This document shows, one piece after another, positions 8,457-16,730 of a stretch of DNA of 64,000 bases (its first letter is position 1; each line of letters opens with the position of its first letter). Source of the DNA: Phaeocystidibacter sp965659415 (GTDB lineage Bacteria; Bacteroidota; Bacteroidia; Flavobacteriales; Schleiferiaceae); contig CBFHVA010000009.1 in NCBI GenBank assembly GCA_965659415.1, positions 54,004-118,003 on the forward strand. Reading direction: 5' to 3'. A program made the translations under genes and the position numbers. The notes beneath the pieces are model-generated. The model did not search any database. It had not been told where the DNA came from and saw only the letters and a list, made by a program, of their open reading frames with translations.

Positions 8457-10079
8457 TTACCTAAATACATACCAGAGAATTAAGATAGAGATTACCATTG
8501 CTATCGATAGCACGGCGTTGAGTTTAGAAGGGCTTGCCACAGCGGCACGCTCTCCAGTATAGGTCCATTGATACGGTTCGGATTGATTCTTCAGCGCAAA
8601 GCCAGAGAGAATTGCCACGCAAATGGCAAAGAGGAATAGCGCAAAGTGGAGGAAGTTCATCTCGATGAATAGTGTAAGCACTCCAAGCGATTCAACGCCT
8701 GTAGCTTCTAGCGTCAAACGCAAAACACCAATTCCTGCTCCAACGAGCAATGCAGCTTTCGCACCCTTTGCGTTTACCTTTCGATTCAAAATTCCCATCA
8801 GGAATACGGCCGCTACTGGGGGTGCGATATAGGCCTGTAAACTTTGAAGTTTTTCAAAAAGTCCACCGTCAAGCGATTGCAGGACAGGTACCCAAAGCAT
8901 CCCCAGAATAATCATGATTACGGTAGCCAATTGCCCCACCCGTACTAGATTTTTTTTGCTCGTTTCTGGATGCTTCTTTTGATAAATATCCATAGTAAAC
9001 AAGGTTGAACAGGAGTTGAACACAGAGGAAAGTGAACTCATCAGTGCCGCAATCAAACCTGCAACCACCAATCCTTTTAAACCTGTAGGCATCACCGCCA
9101 TAGTCAAGACTGGAAGTGCCGCATCGTATTCTACTTTTCCATTGATGTTGGGAAATTGGAGCATCGCATCCGGACCCTGTGACAAGGTGTAAGCGATGAC
9201 GCCTGGAATAACGAAAATGAATAAAGGCACTAACTTCAAGAACCCCGCGAAAATGGTTCCTCTTCGAGCGTGATCAATATTCTTGGCTGCAAGTACGCGC
9301 TGCACGATGAACTGATCGGTACACCAGTACCAAACCCCTAAGATGGGTGCACCAAGCAATATTCCCGTCCAAGGGAAGCTCTCATCTGAAAAACTACGCC
9401 ACAGGCTGGTGTAACTCGATTCTGTGGCCGCCTGAACCGAATCCCATCCTCCGGCCGCATTTAAGCCATAGAACGTAAGCGCAATGGAGCCGCCCAAAAG
9501 AACAAAAAGCTGAATTACATCTGTATAAACAACGGCCTTCAAACCGCCTAGCACGGTGTAAAGGCCGGTGATCAAAACGATTAGAACAGAAGCCGTCCAG
9601 AAGTTTACGTCTAACACACTGGTAAGAACTATACCCCCTGCAATAATGGTGATCGAAATCTTTGTGAGCACATAGGCTACCACACTGACCCATGACAAAT
9701 ACCCCCTAGCCCATGAGTCGTAGCGAACTTCAAGGAATTCAGGCATGGTGTAAACTTGGGTCTTCAAGTAGAAAGGCACAAAGAGCCATCCTAAAAGAAG
9801 TAGCATGATGGCTGCTAGTATTTCAAATTGAGCCGCTGGAAAATCGCCAGAGGCTCCTGATCCTGCCAATCCTACAAGGTGTTCTGAACCGATATTTGAG
9901 GCAAATAATGAGGCTCCAATCGCAAACCAGCCCAAATTCCGTCCACCCAAGAAATAATTCTCGCTTGCATTTTTTCCACGCTTGGCTTTCGCTATAAAGT
10001 AAGCTCCAATGGCGAATATGACTACAAAGTAGCCGACAATGACGAACAGATCTATATTATGTAGCTGGAAATCGTTCAA
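8457..10079 (-). CDS. SGLT-type sodium/sugar symporter (SSS family)
   Basis: A 540-residue inner-membrane protein with about 14 predicted helices. Features of the solute:sodium symporter family, SGLT branch, are clear: ASENYFLGGRNLGWFAIGAS near residue 38, SNIGSEHLVGLAG (residues about 61-73), TVLGGLKAVVYTDVIQ near residue 174 and the SGLT-like WYWCTDQFIVQRVLAAKN near 247. Characterised relatives import glucose, galactose or similar sugars with Na+. Its gene is 20 bases downstream of the clan GH-A enzyme and 4 bases upstream of the first barrel gene. A Na+-driven importer fits a cell that also has Na+-NQR (16974-22912). The operon therefore has two inner-membrane sugar importers, this one and the MFS porter. 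Confidence 0.93.
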   Translation of the reverse strand: MNDFQLHNIDLFVIVGYFVVIFAIGAYFIAKAKRGKNASENYFLGGRNLGWFAIGASLFASNIGSEHLVGLAGSGASGDFPAAQFEILAAIMLLLLGWLFVPFYLKTQVYTMPEFLEVRYDSWARGYLSWVSVVAYVLTKISITIIAGGIVLTSVLDVNFWTASVLIVLITGLYTVLGGLKAVVYTDVIQLFVLLGGSIALTFYGLNAAGGWDSVQAATESSYTSLWRSFSDESFPWTGILLGAPILGVWYWCTDQFIVQRVLAAKNIDHARRGTIFAGFLKLVPLFIFVIPGVIAYTLSQGPDAMLQFPNINGKVEYDAALPVLTMAVMPTGLKGLVVAGLIAALMSSLSSVFNSCSTLFTMDIYQKKHPETSKKNLVRVGQLATVIMIILGMLWVPVLQSLDGGLFEKLQSLQAYIAPPVAAVFLMGILNRKVNAKGAKAALLVGAGIGVLRLTLEATGVESLGVLTLFIEMNFLHFALFLFAICVAILSGFALKNQSEPYQWTYTGERAAVASPSKLNAVLSIAMVISILILWYVFR

Positions 10080-10099
10080 GAGGATAGGTTAGCGAGAAA

Positions 10100-11437
10100 T
10101 TATTCGTAGTCTACTTGAAGGGTTCGTTCCTTCAGTTGAACCGCTCGAGGTTGCGGTGCGTCATCCGGTCGTGGAACCACGTAGAAAGGAATGTTGGAGT
10201 AGGCCACTTTGTCACCATTATTTGATCGAATGAATACAAACAATCGATAAGCCCCTTCCTCTTCTGGCGCTCTAACACGCACGGAATTATCGCGTTTTCG
10301 GCTCAAGGCTCCCATAATCGGTATCATGGCAGCTTCAAAGTCGCCACCTGCCGATTGCGCATTACTTTCGGGGAAAACGTACCAGTCTACATTTACTCGA
10401 TTACCGTTATCGGCAAATGCCAATTGCGCTTCATATGGAGATTCCGCCACCAATCGAATATTGGAATCTGCTGTTTGCCCGTTGAGGGTCATTGATACTA
10501 TAGATGGGGACGGAAATTCAGGCTCTTCACCGCGCCAGGCGGCATAAAGTCGATCAAGCGGCTCGGTTGGCTCTCCTTCAGCCGTGAACAAGCCGTACCA
10601 AGTAGAGGTTGTCTCTTGCTTCTGACCCCAAAGGAATACATAGGATCCGATGCACTCTCCTTTGTAGGCATGGATGTAATTCTGATATCTGCTTCCGTAG
10701 GATTCTGCTTTTTCGGTACTGTTCTGCTCTATGGGCGCACCCCATTCAGTCTTCGACACCTCCCAGTGTCCATTAGGACCCCATTCTGAGATGATAAACG
10801 GACCTTCCCAACCGAATTTGCGGATGTTACCAGGCACTTCGGGAAGATCGCCATAGGTATTTACTCCATAGATATCCATATCCGGCACTCGCGTCTTTAC
10901 GTGATGCACCTCCATGGAATCCAAGCCCGCTGTAACCGTAGCCGTAGGGTGATTTGGGTCTACTTCGTGAATCATTGCTGCGATATCCTGAATGGCATCC
11001 CAAACTTTGGTATTTGAATAAAAGAGATCTACCTCATTACCTATTCCCCAAAGAAGAACAGCTGGATGATCCTTGTACTTATATACGATGGAACGGAAAC
11101 GCTCCAATTGGGCGGCCACCGCAACTTCATCGTTGTAATCAAACCCATGGCGTTCGTGCTGTACCCACAGGCCAAACATTACAGTCAGTCCTTTTTCGTG
11201 TGCGGCGTCCAGAATTTCATCGGCATCTTCGGCACTCCAAGTACGGATAGAATTACCGCCCAACTCTAACAAGTGATCGAGATTATCATGTCCACCTGCT
11301 CCGCGGATGTAATAAGGCTCCCCTTCTCTCATGAGGGTAAAACCATATTCGGTTTCAGCAATAGTCACGGGAATAGCCTGACCATATCCGATAAGAGAAA
11401 TAAGAACAAATGGGATTGAGAGTAGCTTTTTCATCAT
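10100..11437 (-). CDS. Clan GH-A glycoside hydrolase, secreted
   Basis: A 445-residue secreted enzyme with a signal peptide (MMKKLLSIPFVLISLIGYGQ). Residues about 40-300 form a TIM barrel of clan GH-A: the acid/base Glu135 lies in LLWGIGNEVD at the end of strand 4 and the nucleophile Glu218 in FIISEWGPNG at the end of strand 7. The fold suggests GH2, GH5 or a related family; the GGNSIRTW opening resembles the GH2 catalytic domain standing alone without its usual beta domains. The C-terminal part (about 310-430) is a beta-sandwich, perhaps a binding or accessory domain. It overlaps the regulator gene by 4 bases (ATGA) and has a second possible ATG directly after the first. Exact specificity is unknown; a beta-glucosidic bond would fit the GH16 neighbour. 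Confidence 0.85.
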   Translation of the reverse strand: MMKKLLSIPFVLISLIGYGQAIPVTIAETEYGFTLMREGEPYYIRGAGGHDNLDHLLELGGNSIRTWSAEDADEILDAAHEKGLTVMFGLWVQHERHGFDYNDEVAVAAQLERFRSIVYKYKDHPAVLLWGIGNEVDLFYSNTKVWDAIQDIAAMIHEVDPNHPTATVTAGLDSMEVHHVKTRVPDMDIYGVNTYGDLPEVPGNIRKFGWEGPFIISEWGPNGHWEVSKTEWGAPIEQNSTEKAESYGSRYQNYIHAYKGECIGSYVFLWGQKQETTSTWYGLFTAEGEPTEPLDRLYAAWRGEEPEFPSPSIVSMTLNGQTADSNIRLVAESPYEAQLAFADNGNRVNVDWYVFPESNAQSAGGDFEAAMIPIMGALSRKRDNSVRVRAPEEEGAYRLFVFIRSNNGDKVAYSNIPFYVVPRPDDAPQPRAVQLKERTLQVDYE

Positions 11438-12180
11438 ATCTGAATATTAAATCCATTGGACTTTAGCTCTTGGTACTTCTCAGAATCAAAGGCGTATAAC
11501 CTGGCCGGACGGTGAGGAACTCCTTCTTGGAGTTCATCCAAATCTTTCAAAATTTGAGAGCTCAGCATTCGCTTTCTGAAGTTCGCCTTATCAAACTCGA
11601 CGTTCAGAATGGCCTCATATAGATTCTGAAGTTCCGCAAGGACAAATTTCTCGGGAAGCAATTCAAAGCCGATAGGTTCCCTTCTCACTTTGTTGCGAAG
11701 AATCTCGATAGCATCCGCCAATATCTTGTCATGATCGAAAGCCAAGCTTGGCACTTCATCTAACGCAAGCCAATAGAGACCGTCGGCCCAGGCCGAGGCG
11801 TGCGGATCGTGTTTTGCAATGTCGACCAGAGAATAAACCCCTGTCGTGATTACCCGGGCTACTGGGTGCCGGTCTACAGCCGAGTAGGTTTTCGTCTGCT
11901 CGACAGAATGCTCGTCTATACCCGTGAGATCTCTCAGAATTCGATGAGCAGCAAACTCAATGGTTTCGTTGGGATAAACTAAGTCTCCCGGCAAGGCTAA
12001 CTGACCCTTAAAAGGTGGCGCCCCTCTTTTAATGAGCAAAACTTTCAATTGATCATCGTGATATCCGAATACAACTGAATCCACAGACATTCCGAACTGG
12101 AAAAACTTGTTGTAGGGAATCTCGTAATACGGAACTGCAAATTGTTGATTCACGTATTTGAGGTCAGATTCTTTCGCCAT
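11434..12180 (-). CDS. Nudix-domain transcriptional regulator (NrtR/AraR type)
   Basis: A 248-residue one-component regulator: an N-terminal Nudix-like domain (about residues 25-150) and a C-terminal winged helix (about 165-240, with FRKRMLSSQILKDLDELQ as the likely DNA-contact region). This architecture is that of NrtR and of the AraR regulators of Bacteroidetes sugar operons. The Nudix box is degenerate: where active enzymes have REUxEExGU, this one reads RILRDLTGI, so the catalytic glutamates are missing and the domain probably only senses a ligand. I start at 12180; an in-frame ATG at 12207 lies inside the predicted -7 box (12205-12212) and upstream of the expected transcript start. As first gene of the operon it probably controls itself and the divergent gene at 12367. 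Confidence 0.85.
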   Translation of the reverse strand: MAKESDLKYVNQQFAVPYYEIPYNKFFQFGMSVDSVVFGYHDDQLKVLLIKRGAPPFKGQLALPGDLVYPNETIEFAAHRILRDLTGIDEHSVEQTKTYSAVDRHPVARVITTGVYSLVDIAKHDPHASAWADGLYWLALDEVPSLAFDHDKILADAIEILRNKVRREPIGFELLPEKFVLAELQNLYEAILNVEFDKANFRKRMLSSQILKDLDELQEGVPHRPARLYAFDSEKYQELKSNGFNIQI

Positions 12181-12204
12181 ATCAGGGTCGCTAAATGTGA
12201 AATC

Positions 12205-12237
12205 CAAATATATAGGAAAATAGACTAATTGTACAAA
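12205..12237 (-). promoter_or_regulatory. Promoter of the glycan operon
   Basis: On the minus strand TTTG (12237-12234) is followed after 21 bases by TATATTTG (12212-12205). This fits the Bacteroidetes consensus TTTG, about 19-21 bases, TAnnTTTG for the -33 and -7 elements. Transcription would start near 12198, about 18 bases before the regulator ATG. An 8-base palindrome TTGTACAA (12229-12236) covers the -33 element. Confidence 0.65.
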
Positions 12238-12258
12238 TGACTATAAGTATTAAATATT

Positions 12259-12316
12259 TATACACCTGTATATCAACAACTTGTAAATATATAAGTGTAT
12301 TTTTTACACCTCTTAT
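12259..12316. promoter_or_regulatory. Palindromic operator candidates between divergent promoters
   Basis: Two perfect inverted repeats lie between the outward-facing promoters: TATACA-CC-TGTATA at 12259-12272 and GTGTA-TTTTT-TACAC at 12295-12309. The second widens into an imperfect palindrome with ATAAG (12291-12295) and CTTAT (12312-12316). Both contain the direct repeat TACACCT (12261-12267, 12305-12311). They are plausible binding sites of the adjacent Nudix-type regulator; this is inferred from position and symmetry. Confidence 0.5.
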
Positions 12317-12347
12317 TGTTTTTTTAACTAAAAGCCATTTATATTTG
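12316..12347 (+). promoter_or_regulatory. Promoter of the T9SS carbohydrate-binding gene
   Basis: TTG at 12316-12318 is followed after 21 bases by TATATTTG at 12340-12347, a full match to the TAnnTTTG -7 element. The start of transcription would be near 12354, about 13 bases before the ATG at 12367. The spacing is the same 21 bases as in the divergent promoter, and the second palindrome touches the -33 element, a position suited to repression. Confidence 0.6.
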
Positions 12348-12366
12348 AGGCTCAAAATCAAGTCTT

Positions 12367-14400
12367 ATGAAGAAATTAGTTACTCTAGCACTCGGTCTTT
12401 CGGCAAGCGTTGCCTTCGCACAGCTTACCCAAATTGACCTCCCTGTTGATTGGGAAGGCTCTACTGTAGATTATACAGTTACCGACTTTGGCGGTAATGT
12501 TTCCACCAAAGTAGTAGACCCTACCAATGCTTCTAATCAAGTACTGAAAAGTGACAAACCGACAACCGCTCAAACTTGGGCAGGTACTACAATTGGTACA
12601 GGTACAGGTTTTGCCACAGCTATTCCATTTTCTACCTCAACAGTGATGTTGGTGGATGTTTGGTCTGCCAACGCCGGCACCGTTATTCGTTTGAAAGCCG
12701 AAGACGCAACCGACCCAACCATCACGGTTGAAACAGAAGCTACTACTACAGTAGCGGGAGGTTGGCAAACATTGTCATTCGATTTTGCCAATCAAGCTCC
12801 AGGCACGGCGGCTTTGAATACGGCAAACACGTATGACAAGCTGTCTATTTTTTACAACTTCAACGTTGTTCCAACGGCCTTAGAAACATATTACTGTGAT
12901 AGTATTCGCATGGGCGCGGGTTCTACCTTGACTCAAATCGACCTCCCTATTGATTGGGAAGGCTCTACAACGGATTATACGGTAAGTGACTTCGGCAATA
13001 ATGTTTCGCAAGTTGTTGTTGACCCAACCAACAGTTCCAATATGGTTCTTGAGTCTGTGAAGCCAACCACTGCACCTACTTGGGCAGGTACTACGCTTAG
13101 CACACCTTCAGGCCTGGCATCAGCCATTCCATTCGCACAGGGTAGCACTGTAATGACGATTAATGTTTGGTCACCAGACGCCGGTATCGAAGTTCGCTTA
13201 AAAGCGGAAGACGCTACCGATCCTACCATCACTGTAGAAACGATTGATTCAACCACTGTAGCTGGTGGATGGCAAACGATGACATTTGATTTCGCAAACC
13301 AAGTTTCAGGTACGGCAGCCATTAATTTTGCCAATACGTATGACAAGCTCTCTATCTTTTACAACTTTGGTGTAGATGGAGCTACCGCAGGTGCAAAAAC
13401 ATACTACTGTGACGATGTTGTTTTCGGATCTGCTCCTCCTGCAGGAACGCATAACGTGACTTTCCAGGTAGACATGAATAACTACACAGGAAGCTTTACA
13501 ACTCCTGAAGTAAATGGTGATTTCAATGTATGGTGCGGTAACTGTGCACCTATGTCAGACGCCAATAACGATGGTATCTGGGACATCACCATTCCAATCA
13601 CAGCCGACTCGATTGAATTCAAGTTTGCTCATGATAACTGGAGCGGTCAAGAAAACTTGACTCCAGGTTCAGCCTGTACCAAAACTTCAAATGGATTCAC
13701 AAACCGCTTTATGTACTTGACAAAGGACACCGTTCTTGACGTAGTATGTTGGGAAGCATGTACTTCTTGTGCAGGTGCTCCTCAATCAGCAAACGTGACT
13801 TTCCGTGTAGATGTTTCTGAGACTGGATTGAGCTGGAACAACGTAAACCTCAACGGTACTTTCAATAACTGGTGTGGTGCGTGTGCGGTTATGACCGACG
13901 CCGACATGGACTCAATCTATGAAATCACAGTGACTGTTCCTCAGGATACTATCGAGTATAAGTTCACTATGGACGGATGGAGTACTGACGAGCAGTTAAC
14001 CTCAGGTGACCCTTGCACCATCACTATTGTTGACGGCGGCAACACCTTCATCAACCGCATCTTTGTTCCAACAGGTGACACTACTCTACCAGTGGTATGC
14101 TGGGAAGCTTGTGCAGGTTGCGACGAGGTGAGCACAACCGAATTCACTTGGATCAATGATATCAACATCTTCCCGAACCCAAGCTATGGTATCGTTCAAG
14201 TAGATGCCAACTTGAGCGATCGCGAGGATGTGACCATCGAAGTGGTTAGCATGCACGGACAAGTTGTTTACAAGAGCGAGCAGAACGCACAGCACATCAA
14301 CGAGCGCATCGACCTTTCTTCTGCAAGCAACGGTATGTATATGATCCGTATCTCAAACGATCGATTCACTCACGCTGAGAAAATCGTTATCTCACACTAA
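12367..14400 (+). CDS. T9SS-exported carbohydrate-binding protein with duplicated modules
   Basis: A 677-residue secreted protein without a recognisable catalytic domain. Order: signal peptide 1-19; two near-identical binding modules at about 20-184 and 188-353, both opening LTQIDLP.DWEGST and sharing RLKAEDATDPTITVET and NTYDKLSIFYNF; two E-set/starch-binding-like domains at about 363-465 and 476-582, each with paired Cys (CGNC, CGAC, CWEAC) that may form disulphides; and a T9SS type A sorting domain from about 596 (FPNP at 602-605). The duplicated module resembles ones attached to laminarinases in marine Bacteroidetes (recalled, not searched). It faces away from the glycan operon across shared control DNA, so it probably binds the same polysaccharide at the cell surface. 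A strong terminator follows. Confidence 0.85.
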   Translation: MKKLVTLALGLSASVAFAQLTQIDLPVDWEGSTVDYTVTDFGGNVSTKVVDPTNASNQVLKSDKPTTAQTWAGTTIGTGTGFATAIPFSTSTVMLVDVWSANAGTVIRLKAEDATDPTITVETEATTTVAGGWQTLSFDFANQAPGTAALNTANTYDKLSIFYNFNVVPTALETYYCDSIRMGAGSTLTQIDLPIDWEGSTTDYTVSDFGNNVSQVVVDPTNSSNMVLESVKPTTAPTWAGTTLSTPSGLASAIPFAQGSTVMTINVWSPDAGIEVRLKAEDATDPTITVETIDSTTVAGGWQTMTFDFANQVSGTAAINFANTYDKLSIFYNFGVDGATAGAKTYYCDDVVFGSAPPAGTHNVTFQVDMNNYTGSFTTPEVNGDFNVWCGNCAPMSDANNDGIWDITIPITADSIEFKFAHDNWSGQENLTPGSACTKTSNGFTNRFMYLTKDTVLDVVCWEACTSCAGAPQSANVTFRVDVSETGLSWNNVNLNGTFNNWCGACAVMTDADMDSIYEITVTVPQDTIEYKFTMDGWSTDEQLTSGDPCTITIVDGGNTFINRIFVPTGDTTLPVVCWEACAGCDEVSTTEFTWINDINIFPNPSYGIVQVDANLSDREDVTIEVVSMHGQVVYKSEQNAQHINERIDLSSASNGMYMIRISNDRFTHAEKIVISH

Positions 14401-14426
14401 GACTTGTGTACTTTGAGCTTTTGTGG

Positions 14427-14455
14427 AACGGCGGACCTTCGGGTTCGCCGTTTTT
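14427..14455 (+). terminator. Intrinsic terminator after the carbohydrate-binding gene
   Basis: A GC-rich stem CGGCGGACC/GGTTCGCCG (one G-U pair) closes on a TTCG tetraloop and is flanked by AA and a run of five T. It lies 26 bases after the stop codon at 14400. Confidence 0.9.
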
Positions 14456-14469
14456 ATTTGCTTCTATCG

Positions 14470-14477
14470 TACTTTTG
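14470..14477 (+). promoter_or_regulatory. -7 box directly before the PhnA-type gene
   Basis: TACTTTTG matches TAnnTTTG and ends only 5 bases before the ATG at 14483. A transcript begun from it would have almost no leader. No clear -33 element is seen. Confidence 0.45.
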
Positions 14478-14482
14478 AAAAC

Positions 14483-14818
14483 ATGACTACGACCTTCCCT
14501 CCATGCCCAGAATGCAATAGTCCCCACACCTACTCTACAGGCGGTGCCATTCTAACATGTCCTGAGTGTGCACATGAATGGAACCCAGACGATAAGGAAG
14601 AGACTAATGTTGTGAAGGATGCAAATGGGAACCCACTGAATGATGGCGATACGGTGGTAGTCGTGAAGAATCTGCCGGTCAAAGGAGCCTCAGGCCCCGT
14701 AAAGGCCGGAACCAAAGTAAAAAACATCAAGCTCGTTGATGGCGACCATAACATCGATTGTAAAATAGACGGGTTCGGAAGAATGGGATTGAAGTCTGAA
14801 TTCGTTAAAAAAGCCTGA
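14483..14818 (+). CDS. yjdM: PhnA/YjdM family zinc-ribbon protein
   Basis: A 111-residue protein with an N-terminal zinc ribbon (CPECNSP and CPECAHEW: two CxxC pairs about 16 residues apart) and a C-terminal SH3-like beta domain (VVKDANGNPLNDGDTVVVVK, then FGRMGLKSEFVKKA at the end), the full PhnA/YjdM layout. Despite the old name, the family is not part of the C-P lyase pathway and its cellular role is unclear. I start at 14483 because homologues begin just before the zinc ribbon and because the -7 box at 14470 makes the in-frame ATG at 14423 unusable; that ATG also lies at the terminator of the previous gene. It converges with apbE, 6 bases away. Confidence 0.9.
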   Translation: MTTTFPPCPECNSPHTYSTGGAILTCPECAHEWNPDDKEETNVVKDANGNPLNDGDTVVVVKNLPVKGASGPVKAGTKVKNIKLVDGDHNIDCKIDGFGRMGLKSEFVKKA

Positions 14819-14824
14819 TTCCGA

Positions 14825-15826
14825 TCAACGCTCCAATCGCAAGAAGCCAGGCGACCTCCACACTTCCCAATCGCCCGTTAGCCCAGAGTAAACAAAGTAG
14901 GCCTCAAGATCATCTCGCGATTCTACGAATTCTTTCGCTTTATCTATCCCCATAACCATGCATGCGGTAGCCATTGCATCCGCAGTCATACAGTCGTCTG
15001 CAATAATGGACGCGCTTAAAATTCGGTCACGAGCAGGATAACCTGTTTTAGGGTCGATTGTATGACTGTACTTCACACCTGTGGCTTCATCAACCCAGAA
15101 CTTTCTATAATTCCCCGAAGTGGCCAAGGCCGCACTATCCAAACCGATGATTACTTGAAATCGCTCCTCTTCAATATTCGGACTCGGTTTGTCAATGCCC
15201 ACTACCCATGGTTGTCCCTTTAAATTCACACCGCGTGCACGCATCTCACCTCCCACTTCAACGAGGTAGTCTGTAACTCCTCGAGAGTCGAAAAACTCTG
15301 CAATTAAATCCACGCTATATCCCTGAGCAATGGCGTTCACATCCAAAGTCATCCCACTTGGCATGCCAATTCTACCCGATTCAAAGGCTTCCAATTTGTG
15401 CCATCCTGTCAAAACCCTTAGACTATCCACCGTAGCACTATCAATAGACCCATGCTCCACGGGACCAAAACCAAAAAGATTGATCAATGGACCAATGGTC
15501 ATGTCAAAGGCGCCTTCCGTTTCTTGGGATATTTGTTTCCCAGCTGCAACAACGTTCCAGAATAGCGGATCTAGTGTGGAATCTATTTCTCGACTGTTAA
15601 TCTTACTCAACGTGCTATGTGGATTCCAAGCGCTTAAGCTTCGATCTACCGCAAACAGTATAGAATCAACAGCTTCGTGGTACTGTTTGGTTTGAGAAGA
15701 TAAATATAACACGGAATATGTAGTGCCTTGAGCGCGTCCTGCATGCTTTCTGAGATAGACTTGCTCCTGCCCGCAGCCAACCAATAATGAAAGGCTAAAG
15801 ACAATCCAGATCGATTTAACTCGCAT
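14825..15826 (-). CDS. apbE: FAD:protein FMN transferase ApbE, lipoprotein
   Basis: This 333-residue lipoprotein (lipobox LLVGC) belongs to the ApbE family, which moves FMN from FAD onto a threonine of target proteins in the periplasm. Visible family features are SAWNPHSTLSKINS, GAFDMTIGPLINLFGFG, DVNAIAQGYSVDLIAEFF, VEVGGEMRARG and the Mg-binding HTIDPKTGYPA loop, followed by DCMTADAMATACMVMG. Targets are present nearby: NqrB and NqrC carry SGAT and SGGT attachment sites. The start at 15826 is favoured by the lipoprotein signal and by a -7 box at 15851-15858 that lies downstream of the longer in-frame start. The gene is on the same strand as nqr, separated by one opposite gene. Confidence 0.95.
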   Translation of the reverse strand: MRVKSIWIVFSLSLLVGCGQEQVYLRKHAGRAQGTTYSVLYLSSQTKQYHEAVDSILFAVDRSLSAWNPHSTLSKINSREIDSTLDPLFWNVVAAGKQISQETEGAFDMTIGPLINLFGFGPVEHGSIDSATVDSLRVLTGWHKLEAFESGRIGMPSGMTLDVNAIAQGYSVDLIAEFFDSRGVTDYLVEVGGEMRARGVNLKGQPWVVGIDKPSPNIEEERFQVIIGLDSAALATSGNYRKFWVDEATGVKYSHTIDPKTGYPARDRILSASIIADDCMTADAMATACMVMGIDKAKEFVESRDDLEAYFVYSGLTGDWEVWRSPGFLRLER

Positions 15827-15850
15827 AACTTCTAGCTTGTTTATTTTAAG

Positions 15851-15858
15851 CAAAGATA
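15851..15858 (-). promoter_or_regulatory. -7 box of apbE
   Basis: On the minus strand these bases read TATCTTTG, a match to TAnnTTTG. Transcription would start near 15844, about 18 bases before the ATG. A CAAA at 15873-15876 would give only a 14-base spacer, so no convincing -33 element was found. Confidence 0.45.
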
Positions 15859-15962
15859 GATTCAAAATTGACCAAAGTAACTCTGTCCCCCTCACTTAGG
15901 TCAAAGAACAATATTTGTACCTTGTAGGAACATCTCATTTATACATCTCGAAAACAATTCCA

Positions 15963-16730
15963 ATGAAATCTATTCCGCACCTTCTAACGGTTACCGCTTT
16001 GTTCGCATTATCTGCTTGCCAAGGTGGTTCTGAAAATAGCAGCGATGCTTCCTCTAGCAACGAAGCGACACCAACCGTATCAGAGCAAACCATGACTTAC
16101 CGCGGCATCTTGCCGTGCGGCGAAGGGTGTAACGGAGCCATTGCGGAAGTTGAACTCGGCAGCAACCAGTCCATCGCATTGCGTTGGATGTACCTAGGCG
16201 ATAGCGAAGATTATCAAAACCTAGAGGGCACGTATACCAAGAATGAGACGGGAAATCGTATTTCCTCTGAAATTGGAGGGGAAACCTTTCTCTTTGCTCT
16301 TGATGGCAACACACTCACCAAACTGAATGACGAAGGCGAGTTTTACGAAGGCGAGGATGCAGCTTTGTACAACATGATGTTGGAAACAGAAGCGGAAATC
16401 GCCAATCGCTTATGGCAGTTTAAGTCTGTCGGCGATCAAGCCATTGAAAACACACCGAAGGAAGCTTTTATCATTTTCGACAACATGCTTCACGCCTACG
16501 GGAACAACGGGTGCAACTTCATGAATGGTTCATACACCTTGATGAACCAAGAGATCAATATTGCCCCCCTTGCTACCACTCTTATGCTCTGTCAAGGCGT
16601 AGAGTATGAGAGCGCACTTGGATCGGCTTTGGAAGAAGTAGACAACTTCACCATTGCCAATGGAATGCTCTACTTGAATAAGGGCGGTAGTACTCTCATC
16701 ACTTTGGAAGAGGAAGAAATTAAGAGGTAG
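15963..16730 (+). CDS. NlpE/META-domain lipoprotein
   Basis: A 255-residue lipoprotein (MKSIPHLLTVTALFALSAC, Cys19). Residues about 40-135 match the NlpE N-terminal type domain: a YRGILPCGEGC opening with a Cys-x3-Cys pair, then beta strands. Residues about 145-250 resemble a META/HslJ domain (FKSVGDQ, FIIFDNMLHAYGNNGCNFMNGSY, NIAPLATTLMLC). NlpE-type proteins are linked to copper and envelope stress; META domains to heat shock or stress, so an envelope-stress role is plausible but not shown. I chose the ATG at 15963 for its signal peptide rather than an in-frame ATG 48 bases upstream. It lies alone between apbE and nqrF on the opposite strand. Confidence 0.8.
   Translation: MKSIPHLLTVTALFALSACQGGSENSSDASSSNEATPTVSEQTMTYRGILPCGEGCNGAIAEVELGSNQSIALRWMYLGDSEDYQNLEGTYTKNETGNRISSEIGGETFLFALDGNTLTKLNDEGEFYEGEDAALYNMMLETEAEIANRLWQFKSVGDQAIENTPKEAFIIFDNMLHAYGNNGCNFMNGSYTLMNQEINIAPLATTLMLCQGVEYESALGSALEEVDNFTIANGMLYLNKGGSTLITLEEEEIKR

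Noticed and set aside
12424..13428. Long DNA direct repeats that could suggest a mobile or CRISPR-like repeat.
   Set aside because: They are in phase and encode two copies of a protein module in one gene.
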